Source of the DNA: a virus
Virus record (IMG/VR): IMGVR_UViG_3300048839_000437
Coordinates: 1 to 48,298 of that record
Reading direction: 5' to 3' (one strand)
Length of the DNA stretch: 48,298 nt
The position numbers and the translations under genes are program-made. The stretch's first letter is position 1; the number at the start of each line of letters is the position of its first letter. Positions 28,771 through 38,307 of this stretch are shown one piece after another. Below the pieces are notes generated by a model. It worked only from the letters and a program-made list of their open reading frames with translations, was not told the origin of the DNA and made no database searches.

Positions 28771-31700
28771 TAATACAGCCTCCGCCGAGAAACGCCTTGT
28801 CGTTCGTTCGCGCTGACCCGAACCACATCAGCCTCTTTCCGAATGTAGCCGGAAAGCCGCTCGCCTGAGTCAAGCACGATTTCACACCGCTGTTTTGACT
28901 TGCTCACAGACACCAACTCCCGCAAAAGGGTTTTGGTTTCCTCATCCATGCTCGACCCGGTAAACCGCACCGGGATTGCCCCACTCGCAAGCGGAACGAC
29001 AGCCTCAACGCCATGCAGGGTCACCGGATAACCCGACGTCGGTCCGGATGCGACGCCGCCCTCAGCGTAGCCAGGAACACCAAGAGCCTTATTAAGATCC
29101 CGCTGTGCGTAATAGGATGCAAAGTTCAGGGCAGCATTGGAAAACGTTTTCCCGGAACTTGGATCGTAATAGCTCAGCTTCCCGGACATGGTAGTCATGA
29201 CGTTTTTCAGGTCAGTAAGCAGGGATTGTGTTGTTGCGTCCCGCGCGGCCTGATTCGTGTCAAGGGTGTAAAGTGCCTGCCCAAGTTGCTCGGTAAAGGC
29301 GTTCATGTAGTCATAGAATTCGGCGTAAGTCATCCCGGAGGTTGTCCCTCCACCACTATAGCCCATGATAGCGGCTATCAGTCTGTCGGTGTTCGCGGTG
29401 TTGTTTTCATCCATGGTCTGCAAGAACCCGCCGACCCCGCCCATGAACAAGTACAAAGTGTCGTTGATATCGCCAAGGGACGCGCCCACCAGCGCGGTGG
29501 AAAGCCCGTTGATAACATCCTGAATGCCGGTCCAGAGCAGAGACAACAGGCTTGCAACGTCCTCCATCTCATCGGAAATCATGCTGTCAAGGATGTTCAG
29601 GCTTTCGATAATGGTATTGTCCAGCGTCGCAAGTTCTTGTTTCATGGATTCTTCGAGGCTTGCAATCAAGTCGTTCTGTTCTTCCGTCAAATCCTCAAGG
29701 CTTTTCCCGGATACCGATGCGGCGGAAAGCCCAAGTGATGCCAGATCCGACATGACTTGATTGTACATGTCCTGATAAGCTGTGCTTGATTTGAAAGCAT
29801 CCTGCCCGGCTTGCAAGTAAGTATCTATGAAGTCAAGATAATCGTTGACCGCATCTTCTTCCATGGTCTGTGCTTCTGCGAAAAGCGTAGCGTAATCCTG
29901 AATCGCCTCCTCAGCTTTCGCCGTAGGCAAGGCAAGGTTGTAGCTCGAGTATTTCAAGTCCTGGATCTTCTTGTTGACACTTTCGAGGATGTTGACCAGT
30001 GAGGCCATTGATTCGTAGGTGTCGTTGATCGCGTCCATCTCCGTTTGGTATCTGTCCTCGATTGCTTCCTTTTCGGCGGAGTAGTAGGACAGGAGCGTAT
30101 CGTAAATATCGCTTGTAAGCTCAACCGCCTCCTCCACCCGATCCGTAGGCAAATCAGCCAGTTGATTCAGTTTGTCATAAAGTTGCCCGGCATAGTAGAT
30201 GGATCGATCCGCAAGCGCCATACCGGATACCTGAATGGATTCGATCTTGTCAGCGATGGTCCCCTGTTGGGAAATAAAGGATTCGTAAGCGGAGGAAAGC
30301 GCGTTGAATACCGATTGAAAATAGGCCTCAAGATCTTGTGAGTATTCGGAAAGATCGGATTCGCTCAGGCCCAGGAAATCGAATATCCCTCCAGAACCGA
30401 ATTGCGACCGAGCATAGACAAGCGCGTAATAAGCATTCTCCAAGTCTCCGGCCGTATTCGTTACCTTGCCGACCCATGAGGCAATTGAAAATTGCAAGTC
30501 CCTCAGCCCTTGCGACATGTCCTTCAAAGCGTCGGTAATCGCCTTGACAATCGACGCGATTTCCAAAGCCCTCAATTCTGCTTCCGTTGTGCCGGGGTCA
30601 AGTCCGTTTTCGATCAGCGTTCCAAGATCATCAATCCACTCATTGAATTGGTCTCGGATATCAGAGAGGGAATCCCGGAGACCGCCGGACAGTCCGAAAG
30701 TGTCACGGATCGCGTCCTTTACACCTTTGATCCAATCGTCGGCGGATGCTTGCAGGGATTCGGACCACATTTCATAAATGTCGTCCAGTTCCTCTTGAGT
30801 CGCGCCGACTTCCTGCGCTGTTTCGATGTAGTCCTCAAAAGTCTTGTTGATATCCTCGATCTCTTTTTGCAGATCGGTCAGCAAGTCAAGGAAGTCGGTA
30901 ACCGAGGCATAAAGGGATTCCCACATCTCTTGTTCAGTCGTCCCGCTGGAATGCGTTGCCGGATCTTCGTACCACTTCAAGGATGCGGTTCCGGAAGCAT
31001 AGCCTTTGATTCCCATGGCAAGCAAACGCTGCGTATCACTATGATTTAAAATATGTCCCGACGTGGTCGGCCAGAACATTTCAGTGCCTTCCTCGCCTAC
31101 TATATATGGAGTATTCGCGGAGACTGGCCCGCCGGATGCTCTAGCATCGATATTCATTGGATCAACACCGGCCATATCAACCCCGATTTTCAGCTTGTAC
31201 CACTCGTCGGAAGGATCCAGTTCGAAAGTAGCAAGCAACTCCTCAAGCTCAAATTTGATGGTTTCGGCAGACTTGTCAACAAGTGCCGCGTTGAACCAAT
31301 CGAGCAACCCGGCTTCTTGCCGGAGAGCAATATCAAGCTCCGCCCGCTTCTGTACCAAGGCGTCCATTTGATCGACGGTCAGCCCGAGATATGCGGCGTA
31401 CTCGTTTTGGAGGGAAATAGAGTCTTTCATGGCTTGCGCGTCGATGCCGGTAAAATCCGACATGTATGCCGCCTTGTAGTAGGTCAGTTCTGCATCGGTC
31501 AAATCACGGACCCCTGCGGCCCATTCGTGGAGCATGTCGTATGCGGACGGTCGACCACCGCCGAAAAGAACCTCATCCAGCCCCAAGGACCCGGCCAAAG
31601 CCGCGCCCAAGGGAATCAAGGCACCGGTCAAGGCCAGCGCCCCGGTAGTGGCGGCGGTCGTGCCGGCCCCGAATTCGTACATACCGTTTGCCACAACAGT

Positions 31701-33965
31701 GGTTTCAGAGGCCAGACCCGAAACAGCCTTTGTGGTCAGCCCAAGAGCAGATGCAAGGCTGGAAACCCCGGATGTTATCTTATCCCATCCGGCAGCTAGC
31801 GCACCGCCGACGCCGAGCCCCAGGACTCCATCTCCGGTAGACGATTCAGACCCGAAAAGCCCGCTCAGGCTAAACCCGGAGCCGGTCCCGGTGAAAAGAC
31901 CTTTCAGACCCGAAACAAGCCATGCGGCCACCATGTTCGCAAGCATCTTCTTGAACAAATCGAGGATGGAGTCAAAAAAGTCTCCCCACGAATCAAGCCC
32001 CTCATCGAACATGTCATAGATGGTGTCGGCGAAGCTGTTCTGAATGCCGTTCCACATCTCATCGTAGATTTTTTGATAAAGTTTTTGCTGCTCTTTAAGG
32101 TGCTTTTCTGTTGCTTTTTGTTCCTTCAAAAGGTTTTTGTTGTATTCTTCGTCAGATATAAAAGACCGTTTTTGAACATGATCCAACCACGCTTCCTCTT
32201 GTTTTTGGTATGACTTGACCATTGAGTTATATTCATCATCAATGGCTTTTTGCCGAGAGCGCATTTCCTTGTTGTAGTCTGCATCCGAGATATAAGACCG
32301 CTTTTCAATCTGTTCGATCCATTCTTTTTCGGCGGCGGCCATTGAACGGATTAGCTTGTTTGTTTCAGCAAGTTCTTTTTTTCTTTCCTTTTCAGCAGAC
32401 AAAAGATCTTGGGTTTTCTTTACTTGCCAGTCGGCAGATGCGGCGGCTACGTCGTTTTGAGCCTGCGTATTCTCAACAAAGGCTTTTGTCTGTTCGTAAT
32501 ACTTGGCAATTGAATCGGCTACCCCATCGGTAACAAGATCGAAGCTTGCCGATGTTAGCCGGCCAGCTTCCGCGTAAAAACCTTGAATATCGGCCCAATT
32601 TTTCTTTGCCGCTGCGAACTGGCCGGTTGCGGCATTCGCGGCCAAAGCAGCGCCAGACGCAAGAATTTTCACCCACTGATACGCGCCCTCAATAAGATTT
32701 CCGATGGCCGTTGCAATCGGCTTTATCACGGCAAGAACCCCGCCCCACCCGTAAGCAATCGTCATTACGACTTCGGCCATGTTTTTAAGTAAAGGCCCAA
32801 AGCCCTTCAAAACACCCCAGACAGAACCGAGCGTGTTATAGACAGTCGCCCATGCAATCGCGATCCCGCCAGCAATAAGGCTTCTGTTTTCATCAACAAA
32901 CGAATTTAAACCTTTTACAAGCTCGATAATGTCTGAATACGCCCCACCCATTCCGGCGCGAAGCGTTTGCGTCGCGGTAGTATCAAGTGTTGACTTGACG
33001 GCATTCCACTGTTGTTCAAGTAGGGAAGTAGCTGGACCAAAACCAACCAACAACTCCCCTATATTTTCAAGCACCGTTCCTTGATTGCGCCACGTCTCTA
33101 AATGTTTTTCAATTTCCGGATCAATTGCCTTCAAAGTGGTAAGCAGCATGCTTGTTGACTCGTTTGTGCCAAGCATCAACGACCGAATTTCGGTATTGAT
33201 TTGCCTCATAATCTCTTGGCCTTGAGTCAACAGCGGCAGTGCATTTGATATTCTTGTAAACGCTTCCACCTGCTTATCGTTTGATGCGCTCAAAAACACC
33301 CCGGCACGCGCGAAAGCGTTTGCAAGAGCGGTCGTTTCCTCGCCGGAAAGAAGCGTTTTTGCTGCAATATCCTCTAAAATTGGCACCATCGCAGACGAAT
33401 ACGAAAGCGCCTTTTGCCACTGCTGTTCAAGACTGACACCCTTTGACCGCTCTGTGAAACTAACCACCATGGCGGCCAAGGATGCTACAGATGTATTGTA
33501 TGTCTCAACGGCCTTAAACCCTTTTTCGAATGTCTCCTTTAGCGTGTAGCCGAGCGTAGCGACGGCGCCGGTTATCAGCCCTACGGCGGATATTGAACTG
33601 CTTGCAAGGTCTGAAAACCCCTGCTTTGCCTTATCCAAAAAGCCTTGTTGTTCCCCAAACTGCTTTCGGTTCAGCTCACTAATTTTTTCGTTTTTGGCTT
33701 TTTCCGCCCGGACAATATCATCAGCGGTAGAACCGGCGTGGTTTTTGATGAGGTCGAAAGATTTTTGAGCGCGGTTTTTGAGTTCCTCGAAATGTGCTGC
33801 GGAGCTGACGCCAAGGTTCTTGAAGTGTTTCTCAATTCCCTTTGTAGTCATTCCGGCCGGGGTTTCGAGAAACTTGATTTGTTCCTGAGCTTTATCAAGA
33901 TCCATCTTGAGCTGAGTCATGTCAGCCCGAATCTTGATATAAGCGTTGCCGAGGGAATTGGACAT
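28770..33965 (-). CDS. Tape measure protein
   Basis: At 1731 residues the longest protein here. N-terminus NAYIKIRADMTQLKMDLDKAQEQIK is typical, followed by long coiled coils (residues about 30-120, 500-620), hydrophobic Gly/Ala stretches (about 125-145, 440-470, 740-830) and repeated helical segments. With the usual ~0.15 nm per residue it would set a tail of roughly 250 nm. It lies just after the frameshifted chaperones, its standard place. A C-terminal TGSSMDEETKTLLRELVSVSKS tail ends the protein. Confidence 0.93.
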   Translation of the reverse strand: MSNSLGNAYIKIRADMTQLKMDLDKAQEQIKFLETPAGMTTKGIEKHFKNLGVSSAAHFEELKNRAQKSFDLIKNHAGSTADDIVRAEKAKNEKISELNRKQFGEQQGFLDKAKQGFSDLASSSISAVGLITGAVATLGYTLKETFEKGFKAVETYNTSVASLAAMVVSFTERSKGVSLEQQWQKALSYSSAMVPILEDIAAKTLLSGEETTALANAFARAGVFLSASNDKQVEAFTRISNALPLLTQGQEIMRQINTEIRSLMLGTNESTSMLLTTLKAIDPEIEKHLETWRNQGTVLENIGELLVGFGPATSLLEQQWNAVKSTLDTTATQTLRAGMGGAYSDIIELVKGLNSFVDENRSLIAGGIAIAWATVYNTLGSVWGVLKGFGPLLKNMAEVVMTIAYGWGGVLAVIKPIATAIGNLIEGAYQWVKILASGAALAANAATGQFAAAKKNWADIQGFYAEAGRLTSASFDLVTDGVADSIAKYYEQTKAFVENTQAQNDVAAASADWQVKKTQDLLSAEKERKKELAETNKLIRSMAAAEKEWIEQIEKRSYISDADYNKEMRSRQKAIDDEYNSMVKSYQKQEEAWLDHVQKRSFISDEEYNKNLLKEQKATEKHLKEQQKLYQKIYDEMWNGIQNSFADTIYDMFDEGLDSWGDFFDSILDLFKKMLANMVAAWLVSGLKGLFTGTGSGFSLSGLFGSESSTGDGVLGLGVGGALAAGWDKITSGVSSLASALGLTTKAVSGLASETTVVANGMYEFGAGTTAATTGALALTGALIPLGAALAGSLGLDEVLFGGGRPSAYDMLHEWAAGVRDLTDAELTYYKAAYMSDFTGIDAQAMKDSISLQNEYAAYLGLTVDQMDALVQKRAELDIALRQEAGLLDWFNAALVDKSAETIKFELEELLATFELDPSDEWYKLKIGVDMAGVDPMNIDARASGGPVSANTPYIVGEEGTEMFWPTTSGHILNHSDTQRLLAMGIKGYASGTASLKWYEDPATHSSGTTEQEMWESLYASVTDFLDLLTDLQKEIEDINKTFEDYIETAQEVGATQEELDDIYEMWSESLQASADDWIKGVKDAIRDTFGLSGGLRDSLSDIRDQFNEWIDDLGTLIENGLDPGTTEAELRALEIASIVKAITDALKDMSQGLRDLQFSIASWVGKVTNTAGDLENAYYALVYARSQFGSGGIFDFLGLSESDLSEYSQDLEAYFQSVFNALSSAYESFISQQGTIADKIESIQVSGMALADRSIYYAGQLYDKLNQLADLPTDRVEEAVELTSDIYDTLLSYYSAEKEAIEDRYQTEMDAINDTYESMASLVNILESVNKKIQDLKYSSYNLALPTAKAEEAIQDYATLFAEAQTMEEDAVNDYLDFIDTYLQAGQDAFKSSTAYQDMYNQVMSDLASLGLSAASVSGKSLEDLTEEQNDLIASLEESMKQELATLDNTIIESLNILDSMISDEMEDVASLLSLLWTGIQDVINGLSTALVGASLGDINDTLYLFMGGVGGFLQTMDENNTANTDRLIAAIMGYSGGGTTSGMTYAEFYDYMNAFTEQLGQALYTLDTNQAARDATTQSLLTDLKNVMTTMSGKLSYYDPSSGKTFSNAALNFASYYAQRDLNKALGVPGYAEGGVASGPTSGYPVTLHGVEAVVPLASGAIPVRFTGSSMDEETKTLLRELVSVSKSKQRCEIVLDSGERLSGYIRKEADVVRVSANERQGVSRRRLY

Positions 33966-34375
33966 TATTTCACCGTTTCCTGTTGTTTCTCCGCCAACCT
34001 TTTTTCATGGACGCCTGAAATTTCAAGGCGGATCGCATTCACCACCCTATCAAAGACTGTCCAGTTGCCCCAGCAACCATATCGTTCCATGATTACTTTC
34101 AAAGCCGGGATGTTTACGTCAAGAGGTACTCCTTCCATCCCTGCGAGTATAAGCTGATTTTTCGCTTGTTGATAAATTCGGAACGTCAGTTCATTTTCGC
34201 GCCGGAGCTGCACCGGCATACAGGCGTCACAATCGGGATCTTTGTTGTACATCGCCCAGGTCCGCCGGCACAGCTCACAGTCAATCCGGTTTTTAGCCTG
34301 GTCGATGTATTCCCTCAGTTTTTTTCGGCCTCCTCGATTGCCTCCTTGACATCCGGAGTTAGCTTTTCGAGGCAC
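33965..34375 (-). CDS. Tail assembly chaperone GT extension (frameshift product)
   Basis: This frame (136 codons open) overlaps the G-like gene and is best read after a -1 ribosomal frameshift at 34318-34324, giving a G-GT fusion of about 257 residues. The GT part continues LREYIDQAKNRIDCELCRRTW... with a Cys4 site (CELC ... CDAC) and a helical C-terminus. As in λ, the fusion should bind the tape measure while G binds the tube. No good ribosome site exists for independent start. Stop and tape measure start overlap (TAATG). Confidence 0.8.
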   Translation of the reverse strand: MPRKANSGCQGGNRGGRKKLREYIDQAKNRIDCELCRRTWAMYNKDPDCDACMPVQLRRENELTFRIYQQAKNQLILAGMEGVPLDVNIPALKVIMERYGCWGNWTVFDRVVNAIRLEISGVHEKRLAEKQQETVK

Positions 34376-34737
34376 TTGTCAATGACGGATTGGAATGCCG
34401 GCCAGGAAAGCATGAACTTTGCCTTGTTTTCGGCTGTGCATGGGATTTCCTTGCTGGACTTGTCAACGAATCCGCCCCAATCAGTAATCACGTAGTCCCA
34501 AAGCATCCGTTTCATTTTGTTGTCGTCAGTTGCCGTGTACTCGATGCGCTGAAACGGCCCATGCTTTGATACTCGTTTGTATTCAACCTCCTGCTTGACG
34601 CACTCCTTGCGGATCAGTTCAAGCGCTTCGTTCGTGTAGGCGCGGACCTTAACCCATGAAAGGGTTTTGCCCTTTTTATCTTCTTCAAACGGAAATTTCG
34701 CGCCAGGATTCAAGTTATCAAAATCGACTACGGTCAT
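34315..34737 (-). CDS. Tail assembly chaperone G-like
   Basis: A 140-residue protein (MTVVDFDNLNPGAKFPFEEDKKGKTLSWVKVRAYTNEALELIRKEC...) located between tail tube and tape measure genes, the position of λ G-type chaperones. Its last codons GAA AAA AAC TGA contain a perfect slippery heptamer. Ends in the overlap with GT. Acts as a tail assembly chaperone and is not part of the virion. Confidence 0.8.
   Translation of the reverse strand: MTVVDFDNLNPGAKFPFEEDKKGKTLSWVKVRAYTNEALELIRKECVKQEVEYKRVSKHGPFQRIEYTATDDNKMKRMLWDYVITDWGGFVDKSSKEIPCTAENKAKFMLSWPAFQSVIDKCLEKLTPDVKEAIEEAEKN
34318..34324 (-). promoter_or_regulatory. -1 programmed frameshift slippery site
   Basis: Minus strand reads A AAA AAC in the G frame, directly followed by the TGA stop: a canonical X-XXY-YYZ heptamer. 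Slipping one base back continues into LREYIDQ of the GT frame. Confidence 0.85.
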
Positions 34738-34761
34738 AAGGATGCCCCTTTCGTGAGGAAA

Positions 34762-34800
34762 GCCCCGGGCAGAAAAGGATGCCGGAAATACCGCCGGGGC
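34762..34800 (-). promoter_or_regulatory. Stem-loop upstream of chaperone gene
   Basis: GCCCCGG (34762-34768) pairs with CCGGGGC (34794-34800) around a 25-base loop in the gap between tail tube and G genes. On the minus strand it is followed by TTTCC only, so it is more likely an attenuator or processing/stability hairpin than a full terminator, reducing G relative to the tube protein. Confidence 0.4.
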
Positions 34801-34841
34801 AAACGGTACTTGTCAGTATTACCCTATCCGGCACACCACCG

Positions 34842-35303
34842 TTAAACCAGAACCATCACACCAGTGACGCGCCCGGTAAACTCGATGTTCATCAGTCCGG
34901 ACTTGTCCGAACTGACATTGTATGACGTGATGTTGACGTGAGACAGAAAAGTATCGTACCCGGTGGACAACGCGCCCGGCCCGAAATACTGAGTGGTCTG
35001 GCAAGGCTCGAAGTAGCTTGTGTTGTCCACGTACAGCCGGAGCGTCGTCACGTCGGTGTTCTGCACATTCGCGGCGCGGAGGGTGTTTTGTCCGGTCACG
35101 TCGGCAGGATCGAAAAACCCTGAAAAAGAGATCGTTCCGCCATCCTTCATGCCGAACTCATATCTTTTCCAGTTGTCTCCAAATTCGGAGCATTCCAGCT
35201 CATCCGCCGTGATGCCTGACAGCGACCATGTACCCATGCCGAGGATAGAGCTTGTCCCGAGGGTAACCTTGCAATTTTTTCCAATTTTGACAGATGCGGG
35301 CAT
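34842..35303 (-). CDS. Major tail (tube) protein
   Basis: A 153-residue β-rich protein (SVKIGKNCKVTLGTSSILGMGTWSLSGITADELECSEFGDNWKRYEFGMKDGGTISFSGFFDP...) that fits phage tail tube proteins, in the standard place upstream of G/GT. AAGGAGAACTGAAA precedes the ATG at 35301-35303. Confidence 0.85.
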   Translation of the reverse strand: MPASVKIGKNCKVTLGTSSILGMGTWSLSGITADELECSEFGDNWKRYEFGMKDGGTISFSGFFDPADVTGQNTLRAANVQNTDVTTLRLYVDNTSYFEPCQTTQYFGPGALSTGYDTFLSHVNITSYNVSSDKSGLMNIEFTGRVTGVMVLV

Positions 35304-35359
35304 TTTCAGTTCTCCTTGTAAAGTCGTTTCGCCCCGGAATTAACAAGTAGGATTCAGGC

Positions 35360-35411
35360 CAAAACAAAACGGGCACAGATTAAGTGGGTAAGCACTTACC
35401 TGCGCCCGTTT
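35360..35411 (-). terminator. Rho-independent terminator after the glycan cassette
   Basis: On the minus strand AAACGGGCGCAG (35411-35400) pairs with CTGTGCCCGTTT (35378-35367), 12 bp with one G-U, and is followed by TGTTTTG. The 21-base loop itself holds a small GTAAG-TG-CTTAC hairpin. It lies in the largest gap of the tail region (35304-35473), between the glycosyltransferase and tail tube genes. Confidence 0.75.
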
Positions 35412-35473
35412 GAAGTCTTGCTTGCGTCTTTAGCCGGGGGATCAGTCCGGAAAAAGAACCTGAATTTTAAAAG

Positions 35474-36703
35474 CTATACTGCTTTTCTGAATCCTTTTAT
35501 GGTTTTGAAAAGTTCATAAGTTTGCCGGTTGACTTCAAAATCCGTCATGTGTCCGACGATAATGGAAGTGTCCACATAGATCGGTATCCCGAGTCCACGC
35601 ACACTGGAACAGAACCCGATATCCTCACCGATTGGTTTTCCGGTTTCGGCGTGAGTCGCAAGCCTGAAATAGGGCTCATCCAAAAAGTCGAAAACATCCA
35701 TTTGAATCAGGATACAGCCCGTTCCGGTTGCGTCCACTTCAAGAAGATCCCCGGAATAAACCTCATCATCCGATATGTACTTGTATTTGCCTAGGTCGCC
35801 GCGATAGAGGATCGCGTCAAAAGGCGGATACCGCCGATGGACCGGCGCACCAATCACAGCCTTGTCATGGGATAACATTTTCGGGATCATGTCCCGGGTC
35901 CGGTATATCTGGTCAGTATCCATCATGAGCAGGTGCGAACAGCCTTCATGAAGCGCCTGCAAAACCAGGTTGTTCCGGACAGCGGCTATGTCGTGCGGGA
36001 AGTCGCCGGTTGCGAATTTCGGAACAAGCAATGTGAAATCGGGCTTTTCGAGTGTCACGAAACTAACCGTAAAGTCGATGTGGCACCGCTTATCAACGAT
36101 CGGCCATCCGATGCCTAGCTTGAACCCGAAACGCTTGCGCTTGCGCTTGTAGTACGTCTTGCGGTCATGGTTCAAAAACTCCGGAGAGTACACCCGGTCA
36201 TAGTCCGGATCAGTCCCAACGGTCTGAAAAGCCGGATGATTGTGTATCAGCTTCGCGTCGTCGCAAAACGTGAACCGGCCCTGCTCAATGGCAATGTCAG
36301 TCAGCTCGTTATCACAAAAGCAATGGTGGTAATCCGTGCTGAAAAACTCGCCGTCCGGGAGCTTTTCAAGCATGGCTCGAGACGCAAGGAAATGGGCAGC
36401 ATGGCGGCTTTGCTGGCTATTGAACGCTACCACACCGATTCCGTCCGGGAGTCCTTCCAGCGCGGCCAAGGCGTTTTTCAGGAAGTCCTTGCAAGGGATC
36501 GTGTCGTCACCGATAAAAGCGATCTTGTCGCCCTTCGCTTTTTTGACAAGGTTCTTGAGCATCCGAGGACAGCCGATGCGCTCCCGGTCATACTCCCAGA
36601 TGATTTCATACTCAGTCGGCATAAGCCCGGCGTTCTGGTAAATCGCTTTGGTCAAGGCAGGAATATTTTCAGGTCGAATTGTAGGAATGAGGATGGATAT
36701 CAT
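35474..36703 (-). CDS. Two-domain GT-A glycosyltransferase
   Basis: A 409-residue protein with two GT-A units. The first (1-190) starts MISILIPTIRPENIPALTKAI and has a GDDTIP acidic motif near residue 65. The second (from about 215, PDFTLLVPKFATGDFPHDIAAVRNNLV) has MDTDQIY near 265 and ATGTGCILIQMDVFDFL near 325. No membrane segments. It likely adds one or two sugars to a virion protein or other phage target. It overlaps the methyltransferase gene by 4 bases and is followed by a terminator, so the pair behaves as a cassette inside the tail operon. Confidence 0.82.
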   Translation of the reverse strand: MISILIPTIRPENIPALTKAIYQNAGLMPTEYEIIWEYDRERIGCPRMLKNLVKKAKGDKIAFIGDDTIPCKDFLKNALAALEGLPDGIGVVAFNSQQSRHAAHFLASRAMLEKLPDGEFFSTDYHHCFCDNELTDIAIEQGRFTFCDDAKLIHNHPAFQTVGTDPDYDRVYSPEFLNHDRKTYYKRKRKRFGFKLGIGWPIVDKRCHIDFTVSFVTLEKPDFTLLVPKFATGDFPHDIAAVRNNLVLQALHEGCSHLLMMDTDQIYRTRDMIPKMLSHDKAVIGAPVHRRYPPFDAILYRGDLGKYKYISDDEVYSGDLLEVDATGTGCILIQMDVFDFLDEPYFRLATHAETGKPIGEDIGFCSSVRGLGIPIYVDTSIIVGHMTDFEVNRQTYELFKTIKGFRKAV

Positions 36704-37155
36704 TTCACCGCCTCCAATTGCGCAACGGTATGAATGATATGCAAAGCGTCATTGGTCACCACATCCTGAACGGTCCCGACAAATGCCGCCTTGATGCCGT
36801 ACAAGTCACGGTACTCATCTTCCATGTAGTACAGCCATGAATTTCGGTTCCAGAAACTAACGTGCGTAGGATCTTGAAACGCCCCGCGCCCATCGGTGGA
36901 AGGCGTCCAGCTTTCGAATTTCCCGCCAGGTTTCAATACCCGGTAGATTTCCTCGATGACCTGAACCGTTTTCCCGATTGGAATGTGTTCAAGAAAATCT
37001 GTTGCAAGTACGGCGTCAACATGATTATCCGGAAACGGCAGGCCTTCAATGACATCACAGACAAGATCCGGTTCGACTTCCGGCCTGTTGTCGATGTTGA
37101 TCCAGCCGTCCATCTTCCGGTATCCACATCCTAAATTCAGTTTGATTTCTTCCAT
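36700..37155 (-). CDS. SAM-dependent methyltransferase, class I
   Basis: A 151-residue enzyme. LNLGCGYRKMDGWINIDNRP (motif I and II), LPFPDNHVDAVLATDFLEHI (motif IV region) and EIYRVLKPGGKFE (motif VI) make a small class I methyltransferase of the Methyltransf_11 type, related to those in polysaccharide clusters. Paired with the glycosyltransferase it may O-methylate the sugar. GGGGCGTT precedes the ATG at 37153-37155. Confidence 0.85.
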   Translation of the reverse strand: MEEIKLNLGCGYRKMDGWINIDNRPEVEPDLVCDVIEGLPFPDNHVDAVLATDFLEHIPIGKTVQVIEEIYRVLKPGGKFESWTPSTDGRGAFQDPTHVSFWNRNSWLYYMEDEYRDLYGIKAAFVGTVQDVVTNDALHIIHTVAQLEAVK

Positions 37156-37164
37156 AACGCCCCG

Positions 37165-37557
37165 TTATTTTAGAATTTCACAGTTGTAAATGACTGAAAC
37201 TTGCCTGATTCCCTGGTCCGGATCATGCATTGCGTTTGAAACATCGCGCTGCATGAACACATGGGTATAGCCCGTGACGGTCAACGAACAGTCGTCAAAA
37301 AGCGAATAAAGTGCATTCTCAAGTCCTGTAATCTCTGATTCGCTTGCCGATTTCGAAAAAAGGTTGAAATAAACGTCAAGATCCTCGATGGTTTCCGTGA
37401 ACGTCCAGCCATGGGTAATCGTCGGAATATCGACCACCGCAAAAGGGAACTGAGTGTTTTCCGGAGCATACCGGCTGTAAACCCGGCCACCGAGCAACGA
37501 TGATAGCGTTGATCCAGACAGTTTACTTGTTATGCCGGCCAAAACGAGGTTACGCAC
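37165..37557 (-). CDS. Tail terminator (DUF3168-like)
   Basis: A 130-residue protein fitting tail terminators: SGSTLSSLLGGRVYSRYAPENTQFPFAVVDIP, then a β-rich middle and DPDQGIRQVSVIYNCEI. Start is GTG 37555-37557 after AAGGTGATC. It caps the tail tube and joins the head. Order connector, closure, gp10, terminator is canonical. Confidence 0.8.
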   Translation of the reverse strand: MRNLVLAGITSKLSGSTLSSLLGGRVYSRYAPENTQFPFAVVDIPTITHGWTFTETIEDLDVYFNLFSKSASESEITGLENALYSLFDDCSLTVTGYTHVFMQRDVSNAMHDPDQGIRQVSVIYNCEILK

Positions 37558-37990
37558 CTTCGATCACCTTTTTTATCTTGTAGGGGAGCATCCGCCGTGC
37601 AGCTTTGACGGCAGGACGCAAAAACGGTTTGGCTGGTACGTAAGTCCTTCCTTCCTTGGAGTCATGCCGATCATATTTGCCGTACATACTCGAAAAGTGC
37701 CCAAGCTCAATGAAAGAAGCATAGAATTTTGTATAGTTGTCCGGCCCTTGCGCCGTCACGGCACGGCCACCGGCCTTGAACTTGCTTTTCTTAATTTCGA
37801 TTTCACTTGAAAGTTTTCCGGTGACGTAGTTTTTTTGGCCGACACCCTGAACCTTTGAAAGGCTTTTTGCCATACTCAAGGCCATGTCAGCCACCTCATC
37901 AGTAACGCCGTCGATCCTTTCGGCAAGCGAACCAAAATACTCATCACCGCCCCAATCCACTTGCAAATTTTTTCCGCGATACCGCCTCAT
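37550..37990 (-). CDS. HK97 gp10-like head-tail joining protein
   Basis: A 146-residue protein with helix VTDEVADMALSMAKSLSKVQG, then ...YTKFYASFIELGH... and KPFLRPAVKAARRMLPYKIKKVIEGA, the typical HK97-gp10 end. Overlaps both neighbours slightly (ATGA upstream). Part of the neck. Confidence 0.85.
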   Translation of the reverse strand: MRRYRGKNLQVDWGGDEYFGSLAERIDGVTDEVADMALSMAKSLSKVQGVGQKNYVTGKLSSEIEIKKSKFKAGGRAVTAQGPDNYTKFYASFIELGHFSSMYGKYDRHDSKEGRTYVPAKPFLRPAVKAARRMLPYKIKKVIEGA

Positions 37991-38307
37991 ACGTTGGTTT
38001 CCCTTACAAGGATATCAAGCCATTCGTTCTTTTCTTCCGGATTCACGATACCGATGATCTGGAAAATCCGGCCACGGAACAGGCCCCGCCATGAGGATAA
38101 AAACGGGTTTCGGTATCGAATCCTGACCGTGTGAGTAACATTCGTTGTCATTTGTTCCGATTGCCTGATTTCCTTTGCGCTTTTCGGGAGAATCCTCGCC
38201 CACGTTTCACATACGGTTGTCCATGTGACGGTTTCCCCGAGCATTCCATCTGATGTTTTGGCAGGATGCTGCCACGTGATTCGCTTATCTAGCTTGCCGA
38301 CTTGCAT
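37987..38307 (-). CDS. Head closure / head-tail adaptor protein
   Basis: A 106-residue β-barrel-like protein: VGKLDKRITWQHP, then VTWTTVCETWARILPKSAKEIRQSEQ, VRIRYRN and IFQIIGIVNPEEKNEWLDILVRE, the profile of SPP1 gp16/HK97-type head closure proteins. Overlaps its neighbours by 1-4 bases. Confidence 0.85.
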   Translation of the reverse strand: MQVGKLDKRITWQHPAKTSDGMLGETVTWTTVCETWARILPKSAKEIRQSEQMTTNVTHTVRIRYRNPFLSSWRGLFRGRIFQIIGIVNPEEKNEWLDILVRETNV

